The notes: generated by a model not told the origin, from the letters alone. A DNA stretch of 64,000 nucleotides from Epiperipatus broadwayi (GCA_028023455.1 JAQFVV010000113.1:806001-870000), one strand, 5' to 3'; numbered from the stretch's first letter, positions 9,719-21,779 are shown. Made by a program: numbers and translations.

Positions 9719-9781
9719 GTAATTAAAAATATAATAATAAAAAAATGTCTTTGTCTTCAGCTTTGTGTGCTCATGCGTGTT

Positions 9782-11692
9782 AGCGCAAATTTATAAAAGC
9801 TAGTCTTGGAGTAAAATAGAGTTATTGCTCCTAGTGTATACATTAATAATAAACAGAAATATCATGTGATGTGATATTTAATATTTTTGAAATTCACTGG
9901 AATTTTATTTCAAATTATCTTAGTTTTTTAATTCAACTGCTAAATTTTATTTCAACTTTACTTTTTTCAAGCTTTTCACTTTTCTATTTTTTCTTTCTAT
10001 TATTTATTCATAGATTAACATACCGTGAAATATATACAAATAAGTCCAGAGATATTAGCTCCAGCCACATTGTGAAAATATTAATTATACAGTTTCAGAC
10101 CATACAAAAAATTGACAAATCATTCTGCTTTACATATGCATTTCAAGATACTTCTTCAGCTGCCCAGGAGTGAGTATAATTATCTCTATGACTACAGTAA
10201 CTGTTGGTCTTATATTAATAATGATAAATTGATAGACATAAAGTTAAAGCATGTTGCAGTCTTTCCATAAATCCGTCTTTTTCATTATATTTTAAACTCT
10301 AATCAAGGCAAAATTAGAAACTCATTTCTTATAAATCAAATCTTAAGCAGGAAATCTTATGTCAAATTATGTAATTAAGAAATTAATGTACTCTAAAATA
10401 TATATATATAATCAGACATAGAGAGATGACAAGTCCAATCATGGTACATAAAATAGCTTTTTCATAAGGTGACTGAATAATTAAAGTTTCATGTTCTGTG
10501 ATTGGAGATATTACCTCTACAGAATTGCATCACTAGAAATTCAAAACTTTTAAAAAAAAAAAAATCCTAAGTTGTGAAATTAAAATTAATCATTTCAATT
10601 TATTAATATGTTATCCAATTTTCCAATGCATACTTATTAAAATTCATTACCAACATAATGCTTTAATTAATCAATGATTGTTAATTTACTGTTTATTTTC
10701 TGAAACTTCCTGGTCCACAAAAGCTAAAGTAGATCGAAATCTAAATCACTATTATATGTAGATATGCACCTTTAATGCTACCAATAAACATTTTGGAATC
10801 AATATATATATATAAAGTCTAAGGATAATCTATTCTTACTTTCGCATGTTTTTAAATATTGTACATATATTATTAAATTATTTTTATAAAACATATTACT
10901 CAATTCATCTTTTTTCATTTTTTACTTTAAATCCAATAGAGGGTTAAACTATTTTAAAGAGCTTATTGTAGAGGAAAGATTTCTTAGGAACCCATTCTTT
11001 AAAAGAAAAACAGACAATGTAGATTAAGATGTTATTTACTAGACTAGTCACATGCTGTTTCCTGAATTTTTTTTTACTCTTTACTATCCTTCGCTAAAAG
11101 GCAAAGAGATAATTAAAAATTCACTTACCAAATAATAATTAAATGGTTTAATTAGTTTGGCTTTGAATATGCTCTCTTACAAGAAACATATGCTTTTTTG
11201 GAAACCAACAGGTATCTGAAAAAAAATTATCATGTTCCCCCTGCATTTGAATACCAGATTAAAATCATAAAAGACAGATCCTTTCATCATAAGATTTTTC
11301 TTTACATACATATATATATATATATTCCAGACATTATATGCTATTCTGTTAATAAGAAGAATATGCAAATTTTATTTCTTATCTATTAAATTACAAGAAT
11401 ACAAATAACAGATGATCTAAGACTACTTAAATAAGCAATTTCATAATACTGATTTATAAGAGTACCATGTAATGTGATGTATTATGGCTTCTCCTTAAAC
11501 GAAGTCAAGAATATCTCAGTAATTATGCCCAGATAAACCTGTTAACCACTTTATTTACATTCCCCACTCTAAATTTACCCATAATCTGCTCTATCCCACT
11601 TCCACAACATAATCTTTGTCAACTCTATAACATTTATATCTAAATCCCTCTTATCTTTTCCCAAACCTAGCATAAAAACCAATAATTCAAAT
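9782..11692. other. No recognised feature
   Basis: AT-rich single-copy-looking sequence with short TA runs. Open frames at 9871-10173 and 11177-11389 are biased in composition and overlap each other on both strands. No gene supported. Confidence 0.45.
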
Positions 11693-11772
11693 TCTTCATA
11701 CAGTAGTGCAAACCTTTGTAATCAATGGATGCATGAAGGTTTTTGAATAAAATGCCTATCCGGTGCTTATTT

Positions 11773-11831
11773 ATCCAACATTCCCAGATTAGTTTCTAGG
11801 TTGTGGCCTTCATCAGTTAGTAGAGTTGTAT
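11773..11831 (-). ncRNA. Hammerhead ribozyme, family A (diverged)
   Basis: CTGATGA and GAAA are both intact on the minus strand, but stem II is weakened (GGC opposite CCT) and the triplet region reads TAATC instead of TAGTC, so stem III loses one pair. Probably inactive or weak. Confidence 0.6.
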
Positions 11832-12228
11832 TTGAGAGCACTACACCTAGACCTTAGGATCTAATGCAATACCCAGCAGCCATCTTATTAAGACTTGTAC
11901 TTGGTGACACTACTGTATGGAGAGTTTGGTATTCTTATTAATACCATGTGTGAGCATATGAAATGATGATCATGTGATGTTTTGATGGTTTTGTTCCTGT
12001 CCTGCCATAGGATAATGGTGACTGTCATTTTTGAAACACCAAAAGCACCAAAATGTATGGATGCTGAACTGAGTTCATATTTATATGACTATCTAGCTGA
12101 ATGAGATTGGTTTAGAAACATTATGGTGTTTTCATCTTGAGCTCCTAGCTTTATAGTTAACCAAATAGATAATAGGTGGTTGCTGGAAAGTTGCATTTGA
12201 TTCTAATGTCTAGGTGCAGGGCTCTTAA

Positions 12229-12287
12229 ATCCAAAGCTTTTCACTGATGAATTCCACAAGCTAGAAACTACTCTGGGATTGTTGCAT
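12229..12287 (+). ncRNA. Hammerhead ribozyme, family A (diverged)
   Basis: CTGATGA and GAAA are retained. Stem II reads ATTC/GCTA with loss of pairing, and TACTC replaces TAGTC. Probably inactive. Confidence 0.55.
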
Positions 12288-12460
12288 GAGTAGACAATGG
12301 ATAGAGATTTTATGAAAAAACCTTCTTACATCCATTGATTACAAAGGCTTGCACATGGTGGCACTACTATATGTAGAGTTTAGTACTCTTATTAACAGCA
12401 TGGGTACACATATTAAATGATAATCACAAGAATATTAATTTATCTTGAAATGTTTTCATT

Positions 12461-13687
12461 AAACTAACAATGAACTATGTGCACGACTGTTTTGGAAGGG
12501 TCGTACTTCATCCATCAGCACAGCAAAAATGCAATTCCATAGAAAACAGAATGGAATGTCCCTTCATTCCATTCAGGCAATATTCTATCAAAAAGCACAC
12601 ACAGTGGTAGTCAACCTGATACAAAAATACGATAGCATCCTTGCAACAGAACCAATAACTCCCACAGATACGCCTCCACCTGAGAAGTCCTCTTGGATAG
12701 ACCAAATCCTCTCCCATCTTTACAAATTCAATGGCAACTCCTCCGAGTGCTTTCTTACCAAAATCTCCATATGTACCGCCCACTCATTAATGAACCCCCA
12801 ACCTTCACAATTAAGACCAAAACTTGGAGTAACAAATCAAAAAATTACTACACTATTCAAATTCTTATGGATGGAGCCAAAGTTCTTGGATTTTTTAATT
12901 AAGGCTAACTTGAATGCAATTCCAACAAACTATTTCCTCCATTACAGAAGATTTATAAAAACACAGATCCTTGCTGTCCTGTCTGTAATAGAGAGGAAGA
13001 AACCTTTGAGCATATGATTCTATCCTGTACTGGCTTGACATCTGTACAGCTAATGATAGCCCAAAATACCTCAATGGACTTTTATAAGATGCTGTCTATT
13101 AAAGATTGCATGAAAGACCGAAACTTCATTCACATAAGAATATCAACTTTTATTATATACTCACTGTGGATAACTAGATGCAAAATCACCTTCAATATCC
13201 CACCACCGAATGCAATGACAATATTCATCAGTACTTTAAACAAGATTAAAAAAAGATGAAATTATATCAACAAAGTTGCATTATGAGAATACTTGGAGAC
13301 TATTCAAAATCCACAGCATCCCAACATCCCTATAATTATTCATGGAAGGAACTGAACCTTTCTCTTCAAACCACATAGGAAATAGAGATCATTTTCTTAA
13401 GACAGCTGACCTTCTTAAACAACAAAATACCAAGAAATCAATTGTTCCAAATGGACTACATAAAACACTCAGAGACTTCTTTAATGGAATTAATTTGTAT
13501 TATTAAAAAAAAAAAACACTGGCCAACTATTCCCTTCTTCCTGTTCCCCATATGTATATAACCATATTATCTTTTTTTACTCACAATATAAACATATATA
13601 TGCAAAATGACTCAAAAGAGTAAATGTAATAATTTTTATAGCAATAATAAAATTCTTTTTGAAAGTAAACTAACAATGAATATGTGT
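12461..13687 (+). mobile_element. LINE insertion, 5'-truncated, with target-site duplication
   Basis: The insert (about 12482-13666) is flanked by a direct repeat of AAACTAACAATGAA plus a nearly identical extension (12461-12480 and 13667-13687, one base indel). The left end falls inside coding sequence, as expected for 5' truncation during target-primed reverse transcription. The right end carries 3' UTR with ATAATAAAATTC. Same LINE family as 1-838. Confidence 0.85.
12483..13259 (+). pseudogene. LINE ORF2 C-terminal region with zinc knuckle, frameshifted
   Basis: The first part (frame through 12529-13017) encodes LFWKGRTSSI and Q-x-GMSLHSIQ, matching the LINE 'W+G...GGLGL...' linker that follows the reverse transcriptase, then W-x-EPKFLDFL and IPTNYFLHYRR, as in the element at 1-476. 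A frameshift near 12960 moves the reading into the frame of 13014-13259. Reading across it gives the zinc knuckle C-x2-C-x8-H-x4-C, the same spacing as in 3-476, then ISTFIIYSLWITRCK, which parallels the other copy. Non-functional because it is truncated and frameshifted. Endonuclease and RT are absent. Confidence 0.75.
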
Positions 13688-13689
13688 GT

Positions 13690-14217
13690 GTTTATAAAAA
13701 AAAATATTTTTTTTAATCACTACATTCCAACTATTACGACGTTATAAAAAAAATATTATTATTATTAAGCAAGTAATAACTGAAACACAGGCTTATTATA
13801 TACCTGTGTCTATATATGTAATATATAGAGTATATGAGCACAGACTTTCACATAACCCATCACTCTTCACTGTATCTAATAATACTGATACACTTAAACA
13901 CATATATGTTGAAACACATATATGTTGAAAAGAATAAATAATCACCAATATATTAAGCAAGTAATAAATGAAGGTTCATCACGCAGAAATAGTTTATTAA
14001 AACTAAGGAATTTAAAAAATAGTTTAATTAAGCAAAGAATGTGAATATTCTGATATTAATATAGAATTTAATTATAATTGTTTAGTGCAGAAATAAAAAT
14101 GATATATAAAAAATTAAAATATTAGTTTGGAGGAAAAATAGAATTGATAAAATTCAAAAACAAAAAGGTTTTAAAATAACTATACAAAAATTTCAAACAA
14201 AAAAAAAAAAAAACAAT
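13690..14217. other. No recognised feature
   Basis: AT-rich. CACATATATGTTGAAA is repeated in tandem twice near 13900-13930. Nothing else supported. Confidence 0.5.
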
Positions 14218-14308
14218 CGTTGGTGGCTGAGTGGTCAACACAGCCGCCTTTGAAGAACTTGTCGCGGGTTCGCCTCCAGACCGATGCTTTGATACATGGA
14301 AAAAAAAG
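14218..14308 (+). repeat. tRNA-derived SINE
   Basis: GTTGGTGGCTGAGTGGTCAA (A-box-like), CGGGTTCGCCTCC (B-box-like), then CCGATGCTTTGATACATGG and an A tail. Same family as 4499-4606. A run of A precedes it, but I saw no clear target duplication. Confidence 0.75.
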
Positions 14309-14854
14309 TATTATTTTTATATAGAATTACTAATGAAGACAATATTAAAAAAATTGGAATTAGTAAATACGATATATTAAAAGACTATAAAATCCATACA
14401 TGGTTAGACAACTAGAGAAAAGAAAAAACGAGAATACATACACTGTATATGCATATTAGATGGATATAGACTGAATAAAATATCGCAGCGAACTGAAAAG
14501 AGAGGTGAATGTAACACAGTAATAAAAAGATTTAGAAAGAAATAAGTATATTTGATATAATTTATGGAAAGTAAAATAATAATTTATAGTTAATCCATCT
14601 TGCACCTTTTTTGTGTGTGAGCATTATATGCTGAGTAGTAAGTCTTACTGCAAAATAAATCACTGGTTTATATAAGATATTAATCAAATTTATTAGAGTT
14701 CTGTCTATACTAAGTCATTCAGTAAATGCTTTTTATTTTTATTCTTCTATTTAATTTAATGGCTTGAAATTTTAAATATTCTAATATTTTGATCTCACCA
14801 TTCATACTTTTCTGTCTAGCTATTTAAAAAATGCTAATCGCTTTATTGCTGGGA

Positions 14855-14925
14855 AGTTCATAGCAAGTTCGAGCGCCAGACCAGTGAGCGCCACCTACCG
14901 ATCACAAGCCAGAAGCTCTACCATA
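14855..14925 (-). repeat. tRNA-like fragment, second type
   Basis: GC-rich patch in AT-rich surroundings. On the minus strand it reads GGTAGAGCTTCTGGCTTGTG, typical of a tRNA D-arm and anticodon arm, followed by GGTAGGTGGCGCTCACTGG and CTCGAAC. It is not a full cloverleaf because the T arm is distorted. Probably the head of a different, old SINE. Confidence 0.5.
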
Positions 14926-15694
14926 TATGTCAAACCTGACATTGAATTAGTAATTACATAAATTAGTAAATTTATTATGATCTAATTATACTTTTAAATT
15001 ACAGACAAAGAATGATATCTACCAAATAAAATATCACATGATTTCTCTAATAATAAGATTTTTGTTTTGATAGAAGAACAAAACGATTCTGTTGAGTAAA
15101 AAAATATTATTTATTATATTGTAACTATTGAAACAAAAATTGGCAGAATTTACTAAAAGTTTAAATACTTCAAAAACATACAAATCATATATAAATATTT
15201 AAAGTTAAAACTGATAAACATTGTAAAGCAAAAATTGAAAAAATGTAATTTTTGGAAAATTAAATAATTTATAAAATACAAGTACATTAGAAAAAACTGT
15301 AAAAATGTAAAATAAAATAAAAGTTAATGTTTAAAAAATTGTTATAAAAAACAACTAATGCCAACAGGAAAAAGAAAATAATATAATTGAAAGTCTTCTT
15401 AATTCGAAAAATGTTTTGCATTTAATAAGAAAAGAAAATCTATTATTATATAGCACTGAAAATTTTGAAATTATTAAAGCGGAAGTAAAAGTAACTTCCA
15501 ATAAGGCACTATTTCTTAAATATTATTATTATTAGAGTCAATGAGAGTTGGTGTATATACAAATGCGCTCTAAACTGAAGTGATTCATTTAAGTTTTTTT
15601 AAACTCTTACTGGTGTGTGGAGATTTATAATATTTAAGAAATAGCACATTATTGCAGGTTAGCTTCCGCATTAATAATTTAAAGAAAAGTAAAG
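14926..15694. other. No recognised feature
   Basis: AT-rich. The pair TTAAGAAATAGYRCMTTATTG (about 15510, inverse, and 15632) suggests a diverged inverted repeat around 15495-15670. No coding signal. Confidence 0.4.
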
Positions 15695-16560
15695 TGAAAT
15701 TCATTATAAATAAATAAAGGATGAATGAAAATGTGGAGATTGATGATATATCAGACAGAGTGGCAATATTAATTATTTAATGAAAAATTATCAAATATAA
15801 GTAATTTAGGTTTCTGCCCCAACAAGTTTATATTGTGATGTAGAAGTGATGATTTATATATATACAAATGATTTAGATCATACCAAACAACATTCTAAAT
15901 TTGTCATGAGAGCCTTTAATGCAAGACCTGGAAAGCTATTGAAAGATGAAAATGATATGGATAAATGTTGCTATGGTGATAAAAATGAAAGAGAATACAG
16001 ATTTGTGGAATGTGCAGAAAAAGAAAAAAAAAATATATTTTTAAGAATTCTTTTCTTTAAAAAAATGCTAAAGAAAAATGAACTCCAAATGAAAGTATAG
16101 CAAAATTGGATTATATTTTCATTAGCAGAAAATACTTATTTCAGGGTTACAATTAGCTTAATAGATTTATCACAGGGCACAGTCATTAATTAGAGGAAAT
16201 ATAACATATTTGATAGTACAAAACCAGGGATACAAACCTAGTAAAATAGACAGTATTAATATTTAATATTTTTAACTTCCAGAAATACTTCCATGAATTT
16301 AAATTAGAATTTGATAAACATTTTAAAATATTGAGACTTTGAAGATGGTTCAAACTTATCTTAATTTAATAAAAGATAACTGATAGTATACTAAAAAGGC
16401 AACAAATTGGCTGATATAAAAAAAGCAATTTACCAGTAAATTATCAACTGAGATAAAATAATATATGAAGAAAAAAATGAATATGAAAATGTTTAAAAAT
16501 TATTCACTAAAACCAATTGAGAGTTGATACTGATATAAGAAAAGATAATTATGAATTGGC
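15695..16560 (+). pseudogene. RTE-type LINE endonuclease remnant
   Basis: Strongly decayed copy of the element at 44.2-47.5 kb. Shared protein patches, broken by stops and shifts, are a VEIDDISDRVA-like start at about 15735, the FNARPGK patch (cf. GDFNARIG) at 15912-15940, the DKNEREYRFVE patch, a LDYIF patch at 16105 and a SLIRG patch where SDHRLV is expected. It covers only the endonuclease and the start of the linker; the RT is absent. Confidence 0.7.
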
Positions 16561-16630
16561 AAAAAAAAAAAATTTCAAAAGTAAAAAATAATATCTTGAT
16601 ATTAAAAGCAATATACATATATAAATTTTG

Positions 16631-17086
16631 TAATAAATATTTTTATTTATTGTGGACTAAAAAACCTGAAAATAAATGTTTTTCCAACTAGCATCAAAAG
16701 ATTTTGCGAGTACTAATTGGTAATAGGAATTGTGGACTTAATCATTGAGGTATTGAATAACTTCACGCTCTCAGATCTAACCACTTCAGCTTCACCTATT
16801 TATATAGAAAGTATGTTGAAGTAAAGAAGGGTTCCCCTCTTTTCTTCCAAAGCATAAGCTTGTGGTTAAGACCTGTACAGGTCCCTATCTTTGCATTTTC
16901 AAGTACACACTCTTGAGGTTTATTGCCTTAGTAAATATTATTTAACTTGAAATAAAAGTATGGGAGGGGTAAAATAATTAAATACAATCTGTACTAAGTT
17001 AAATATAAAAATTCCAATTATGGTTAAAGCAACAATTATTTCAGACTTTTTAGTCCACAGCCAATAAAAATGTTTATTATAAATAT
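16631..17086. repeat. Foldback repeat, family C, copy 1
   Basis: The ends are inverted: TTTATTGTGGACTAAAAA (about 16640) is mirrored by TTTTTAGTCCACA-rich sequence at 17047-17063. The interior is asymmetric; its right part (16950-17040) resembles the right part of the repeat at 17670-17913 (AATAAAAGTATGGGAGGGG, AATTATGGTTAAAGCAACAA). No coding potential. Confidence 0.65.
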
Positions 17087-17669
17087 TTTTCATTAAATGC
17101 TTTTGTTAATCCTCTAGAAAAAGGTGTTATAATTTTTTTTCTTTTCAATTTAATAACACTTTTTTAAATAAAAAGATAAATTGTCAACAATTTTTAACAG
17201 AAAAGTTTGTTTACTGATTTCTTATACATATATAATTATGTACACATATTAAATATGATATATACATAAAGAATATACATATTAATTTACTGCAAAACTA
17301 TCTAGTGATATATATATATACTATATGTGTGAAATTGATTTAAAGTATATGTTAAGTGAAGTTCATTTACAATATGGTTTGGTACACATTTTTAAAAAAT
17401 TTTCAGTCAAAGTAAAAATGTTAAACACTTTTCACTTAAAAGAACATTTCATATTTTTAATCACTTATATACACTTATATTATGATGTATACATACTAAA
17501 CATAATATATACATAAGGATATATATTATAGCAAAAATATCTAATGATATATATTTATATATCAACTATAAGTATCCTGTCAATTTAAAGTACAATATAG
17601 ATTTACATTTTCATTTACTGTCAATACTAAAAGCTTAAAAATAATAGATATACTTTTTTTATATTAAAT

Positions 17670-17913
17670 ACTTTTATTGACCATGCATTAAAAAGAAAAA
17701 AATGTATCTTCACTCACAGTTGGGTTTTTTATATTTAACATTAAATAAAAGCATGAGGGGGGGGCAAGAAATTAATTATATCAAACATTATTTTTATAAT
17801 AAGGGATTGACTTAATTTCTGAAAACCCTCATGCTTTTATTGCAAGTTAAATCTAAAATCCCCAATTGTGGTTGAAGAAACAATTTTTTTTTTAATGCAT
17901 TGTCAATAAAAGC
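17670..17913. repeat. Foldback repeat, family C, copy 2
   Basis: Nearly symmetrical inverted repeat with arms of about 110 bases. The outer end CTTTTATTGACCATGCATTA is mirrored near 17893-17912 and the inner block AATAAAAGCATGAGGG is mirrored near 17825-17840. A G8 run lies in the left arm. Resembles a MITE-like or PLE-derived hairpin. Confidence 0.7.
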
Positions 17914-18624
17914 ATTTAACACAGAATTTTTTAAATCTCTTATTTATATATAATTTTTAATTTTTTGGCAGTTGGATATTGTTTACTTTTATTCCAATCA
18001 TCAGCTTAATATTTGAAAGTAAAATCACACATATTAAATATCATTTACAATATAGTTTCATTCATGTGGAAACTATTTTTAAAAAATCAACTTTTATAAT
18101 TCAAATAAATAATTTCATACATTTTTTAAAAAAGGAAACTTTTATAATCAAGATTTGTTTTTATTTCAATTTTAAAAAAATTCACTCATATATTGTTTAG
18201 TGTAAGCTTCTTTTTTAAAAAATATATATATATATCATCCTCTTACATGCATTACTGAAAATTTATTGAATTGATATCAATAATATATATATAAAATTTG
18301 ATATCAATATATTTGTTATTTGATATGTGTATTTGAAATTTGATCCACCAATTCATCAACAGTGAAGAAAGTAGACAATCTACTTAAATATTTCATTGTC
18401 ATATTGCATGGTCAGTGATTTATAATACATGTACAAATTTTGAATGAATTCTATTAGATATAAATACATAAAATCTCAATTTCAAAATTTACCAAAAACA
18501 AAGTTCCTAATTTAAATAAAAATGTTTAAAAAGTAATATTCAGAAAAGATGAAACTATTACTAAACAAAAGATGGCACCACAAAATATGTGGACGAGTTC
18601 TATAAACAATTATATAATAATAAT
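17914..18624. other. No recognised feature
   Basis: Very AT-rich with TATA runs. The pair ATTGATATCAATA / TTTGATATCAATATA near 18270-18310 is a small palindromic repeat. Confidence 0.45.
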
Positions 18625-18925
18625 AAACTCCACACACATATGAAACAGATAAATGATTCCCAATATACATATTTCATACAGAACTAGCACTCATCAATTG
18701 GCCAGATAATAATCTCCCACACCTATGCTCACCCTACATTAAGATAATTCCTTAAACTTTAATGGACAGGCTTTAATTTTCTCACCTTTCCAACAATTTA
18801 ATCATCCATTTCATTGAAATACCAATGATGGAATGTTCAAAGATCTTAATGAAATTGATATTGTAGTTGAACCCATGTAGACATTATGTCAATCTAACCT
18901 CTCATATTGGACAGTAAGCAATGAG
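18625..18925 (-). repeat. Family B, single arm
   Basis: Matches the left arm of the copy at 1290-2330: CACACACATATGAAA, a ribozyme-like block, the TTAATGGACAGG block, and the CTAACCTCTCATAT end. No mirrored partner nearby, so a solo copy. Confidence 0.75.
18652..18712 (-). ncRNA. Hammerhead ribozyme, family B (C3 mutated)
   Basis: Minus strand: CCAA opposite TTGG in inner stem I, core TTGATGA (C3 to T), stem II GTGC/GTAT with loop TAGTTCT, intact GAAA, then TATGTATA with the ATA triplet. One base from the family consensus core. Confidence 0.7.
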
Positions 18926-19224
18926 GAAAAAACCTAACATAGTAAATAAAATTGTACAATAGTTTATATTTGATAAAATGTAATTATGAAACAAAAATAA
19001 ATAGAAGGTGAAAGTGTTTGATAATCATATCACAAGATAATAATATTAGTCATGAAAAGAAGAAATTAAAAATTCAAGAATATGAAAAAGGTTTTCCTTC
19101 TATAATTTTTTTGTTCATTTCGACTTTTAGCTTCTTTATGTCATATTTCTATTGAATGTTCTAAAAATCTTGTACCAAGAGTGATATATAAAACATATAC
19201 ACATCTTGTTTATATATAAAAAAA
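18926..19224. other. No recognised feature
   Basis: AT-rich; no structure seen. Confidence 0.45.
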
Positions 19225-19810
19225 TTAATAATCAGAAAATAATAAATTCTTACAACAGCTATATAAATATCAAATTTTATTATACACATAAAAAGCCTTT
19301 TTCAGCACCTGATTTGGTGCCCTTTTCAAATGTTAATGATCTATTTCATTAACAAACTATTACAGACATAAAACCATCTAGTGTTCAATAATGAAATTAA
19401 AACGACCAATACAAATATAAATCATTAAAATAAATCAAAACCTACATATAAATCCAGTAATTACAAAATAATTAACTATATCATAAATTACATGCATGTT
19501 TTTTTTAAAATTATATATATGTCAATTTATATAATTTTAAAATAATTTAAATAATTGTATGAATATTTACAAGACTTCTATAAATTTGGTTAATAATTGG
19601 TTAATTAAAAATGAATGAAAAATTATATAAATTGACATATATATCATTGTAAAAAAAATGCATGTAATTTATTTTATTTATTATATTGTTAACATTTGAA
19701 AAAGGCACCAAATCAGGTGCTGAAAAAGGCTTTTTATGTATATAGAAAATTTGATATTTATATAGCTGTTGTAAGAATTTATTTTCTGATTATTGTTTTA
19801 TGGAAGAACA
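19225..19810. repeat. Foldback repeat with GGCACC/GGTGC hairpins
   Basis: Arms of about 100-200 bases. Outer AAATTCTTACAACAGCTATA (about 19246) is mirrored near 19765-19790; inner CATGCATGTTTTTTT is mirrored near 19650. Each arm contains a stem GGCACC/GGTGC with loop AAATCA followed by TGAAAAAGGC, which resembles a hammerhead stem II plus GAAA, but the first core half (TTTGAAAAA) is too degraded to call a ribozyme. Confidence 0.65.
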
Positions 19811-20606
19811 GCATAAAGATATTTATTCTTTTTCAATTTGATAAAATAAAAATCATCTTACTTTTACATTAAATACTAATTTAATTGAGACGCTGAAAAA
19901 TGAAATCATAACCAATAAAGTGATTTAAAAAAAAAATTCCGTTTTTTTAATTATAATGTCAAATTATTTGGGGGGGGGGTCAATATTATACAAGCATAAG
20001 TTTAATAGTGAAGTCTAAAATATACCAAATTATACATACTTGCATACACACACATAATATGTTAAAAGTGTTTTTCCTCTTTCAATAAAATATTTTTAAA
20101 TAACTCAACTTGAGTTTTTATAAAAATTTTGATAATAGCTTTTTTTTTTTCAAATATTTTTTATAAGTTTTACTACTACAGATTCCAATCAAATACCTAA
20201 GTGAATTTAGCATTTGATCAATATTATATGGTAAATGAATACAGCAAATTTAAATCTAGATAGTCACTGGTCAAACAGTTTTCAATCATATAGACAAAAC
20301 TTTTGGATGTCAAATGAAATATAGCCCTATTTATTGGAGAATATAAGAGATGAAACAAATATTTTATAATCCAAAATAATCCATATAATCTAAGCACATT
20401 CCCATATTCTGTGATATCTGTGTTATTACTAAATAATCATATTATGTATGTATTTACTAAATCAATAAGAAACAATTTTTTTCTTATAAGAATGGCTGTG
20501 ATGTTAGTAAAATAATCATGTAGTTAATGGTTTGGTAGATTATGTCATAGTAGATTTGAATATTTAACAGTTTTATTCATTTAGTTTAACTAAGTTTTAT
20601 ATATAT
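19811..20606. other. No recognised feature
   Basis: AT-rich with a G9 run near 19970 and T runs. No coding or repeat signal. Confidence 0.45.
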
Positions 20607-20921
20607 CATCATCATCATCATCAACCATTATCAATCCACTGCAGGATGAAGGTCTCTCCAAGTTTAATCCATCTTCTCCGATATTTAGCTTCTCTTCTCC
20701 ACATCACCCCTGCACACTTTCTTATTTCATCCATCCATCTCACATGTGGTCTCTTTCTGGGTCTTTTACAATCTCTTGGAATCCAGTTTAAAATTTCAAT
20801 TGTCCATCTATTATCATCTCTTCTAGCAATATATCCAGCCCAACTCCACTTCAATCTTTTAATTTTTTCAATGAGGTCAGTAACACCTGTTTGTTCTCTT
20901 ACCCATACATTGTGTTTTCAT
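20607..20921 (-). mobile_element. RTE-type LINE, 3' end fragment
   Basis: Matches the last 300 bases of the element at 44.2-47.5 kb in reverse. It starts with the (TCA)n tail, the complement of the (GAT)n tail of RTE elements, then encodes on the minus strand KWSWAGYIARRDDNRW and the terminal W-x-KLGETF patch (frame 20621-20854). Here the tryptophan codon that is a stop in the 44-47 kb copy is intact. Strongly 5'-truncated. Confidence 0.85.
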
Positions 20922-21013
20922 ATATATATATATATATTGTCAAGGCTTTCAAACTCCCGACAGTTATCCAATCCATCTTATACAAGTGATACACATGACC
21001 ACCTACATGATAA

Positions 21014-21075
21014 ACAATCTCTAATATTCGTATTTTGTTTTGAACTAGCACTCATCAGTTAGTCCAGATTATCAT
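21014..21075 (-). ncRNA. Hammerhead ribozyme, family B (second core half lost)
   Basis: CTGATGA is intact after stem I strand GGACTAA. Stem II is disrupted (GTGC opposite AAAC) and the second core half reads AAAA. Predicted inactive. Confidence 0.55.
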
Positions 21076-21442
21076 CTCTAACACATATATACAGTCACTG
21101 CTCAGTTTAATTAAGATAACAAATCTTCAAACTTTAATGGACAAGCTTCAATCTTTTTCAATCTCCAACTATCTGTATCATTGAAATCTGAGAGGAAATA
21201 TACAAAGCCTTTGATGATGCTAATATTATTGTCATACCCATGTTATCTTAAGTCAATCTGATCCCTTATGCATAGGACCTTAATATGTCCATTTAATTGC
21301 ACAGGAGAGAAATCCGTAAAATACAGACTGAATATATAATATTTACATATATATGTATATTGTCTTTACTAAACAATGTAATTGCTATCCAATCCATCTT
21401 ATACAATTGATGCACATGACCACATACATGTGAAAAAGTTAA

Positions 21443-21487
21443 ATGATCCCTAATAGATGAATTTTGTGCTGGAACAGCACTCAATTA
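21443..21487 (-). ncRNA. Hammerhead remnant, family B (first core half lost)
   Basis: Keeps the best stem II of the family, GTGCTG/CAGCAC, and AAAA where GAAA is expected, then the TTAGGGATCAT strand of stem I. The first core half is missing because the sequence diverges upstream of TGAGTGC. Confidence 0.5.
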
Positions 21488-21718
21488 CATGAACATATTA
21501 AAGTCCTTTGTGTGAGGGGTCAGATTGGCTCAAGGTCAACATGGGTATGACAATAATATTAGCATCATTAAGAGCTTTGAAAATTTCATTCTTAGATTTT
21601 CAGTGAAATGGATGGCTGAAGAGTTGGAGGGTGGATAAGGTAGAACTTGTCTATTAAAGTTTGATCATTTGCTATCTTAACATAAACTGAGCCGTGATTG
21701 TACATAAGTGTTGGAGAT

Positions 21719-21779
21719 AGTGATCTGGACTAACTAATGAGTGCTAAGTTCAGCACAAATTATGTATATTAGATTATTT
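21719..21779 (+). ncRNA. Hammerhead ribozyme, family B (core damaged)
   Basis: Core CTAATGA (G5 to A), stem II GTGC/GCAC perfectly paired around TAAGTTCA, second core half AAAT. TATGTATA and the stem I strand TTAGATTAT follow. Predicted inactive. Confidence 0.55.

Larger units (their letters stand above)
8186..9781 (+). mobile_element. Penelope-like element with inverted ends, 5'-truncated
   Basis: The left arm (8186-8576) is the reverse complement of the right arm (about 9400-9781). Between them lies the end of a PLE reverse transcriptase in plus orientation. The right arm contains the end of the endonuclease domain and the 3' non-coding end. The left arm is the same sequence inverted, so the PLE C-terminus is encoded twice, on opposite strands. 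Such inverted or partial terminal repeats (pLTRs) are characteristic of Penelope-like elements. Both arms carry a three-way-junction motif resembling a hammerhead. Confidence 0.85.
11693..12432. repeat. Family A foldback element, two arms, old
   Basis: The left arm starts with CATACAGTAGTGC at about 11698 and the right arm ends near 12380 with its complement, so the two ribozyme regions lie inverted to each other. An internal copy of the family end (GATGATCATGTGATG, about 11964) lies between them. More diverged than the copies at 3.4 or 42 kb. A LINE is inserted about 50 bases to its right. Confidence 0.75.

Noticed and set aside
19225-19810. Hammerhead in the 19.2-19.8 kb foldback
   Set aside because: Only stem II and GAAA resemble a hammerhead; CTGANGA is not recognisable in either arm.
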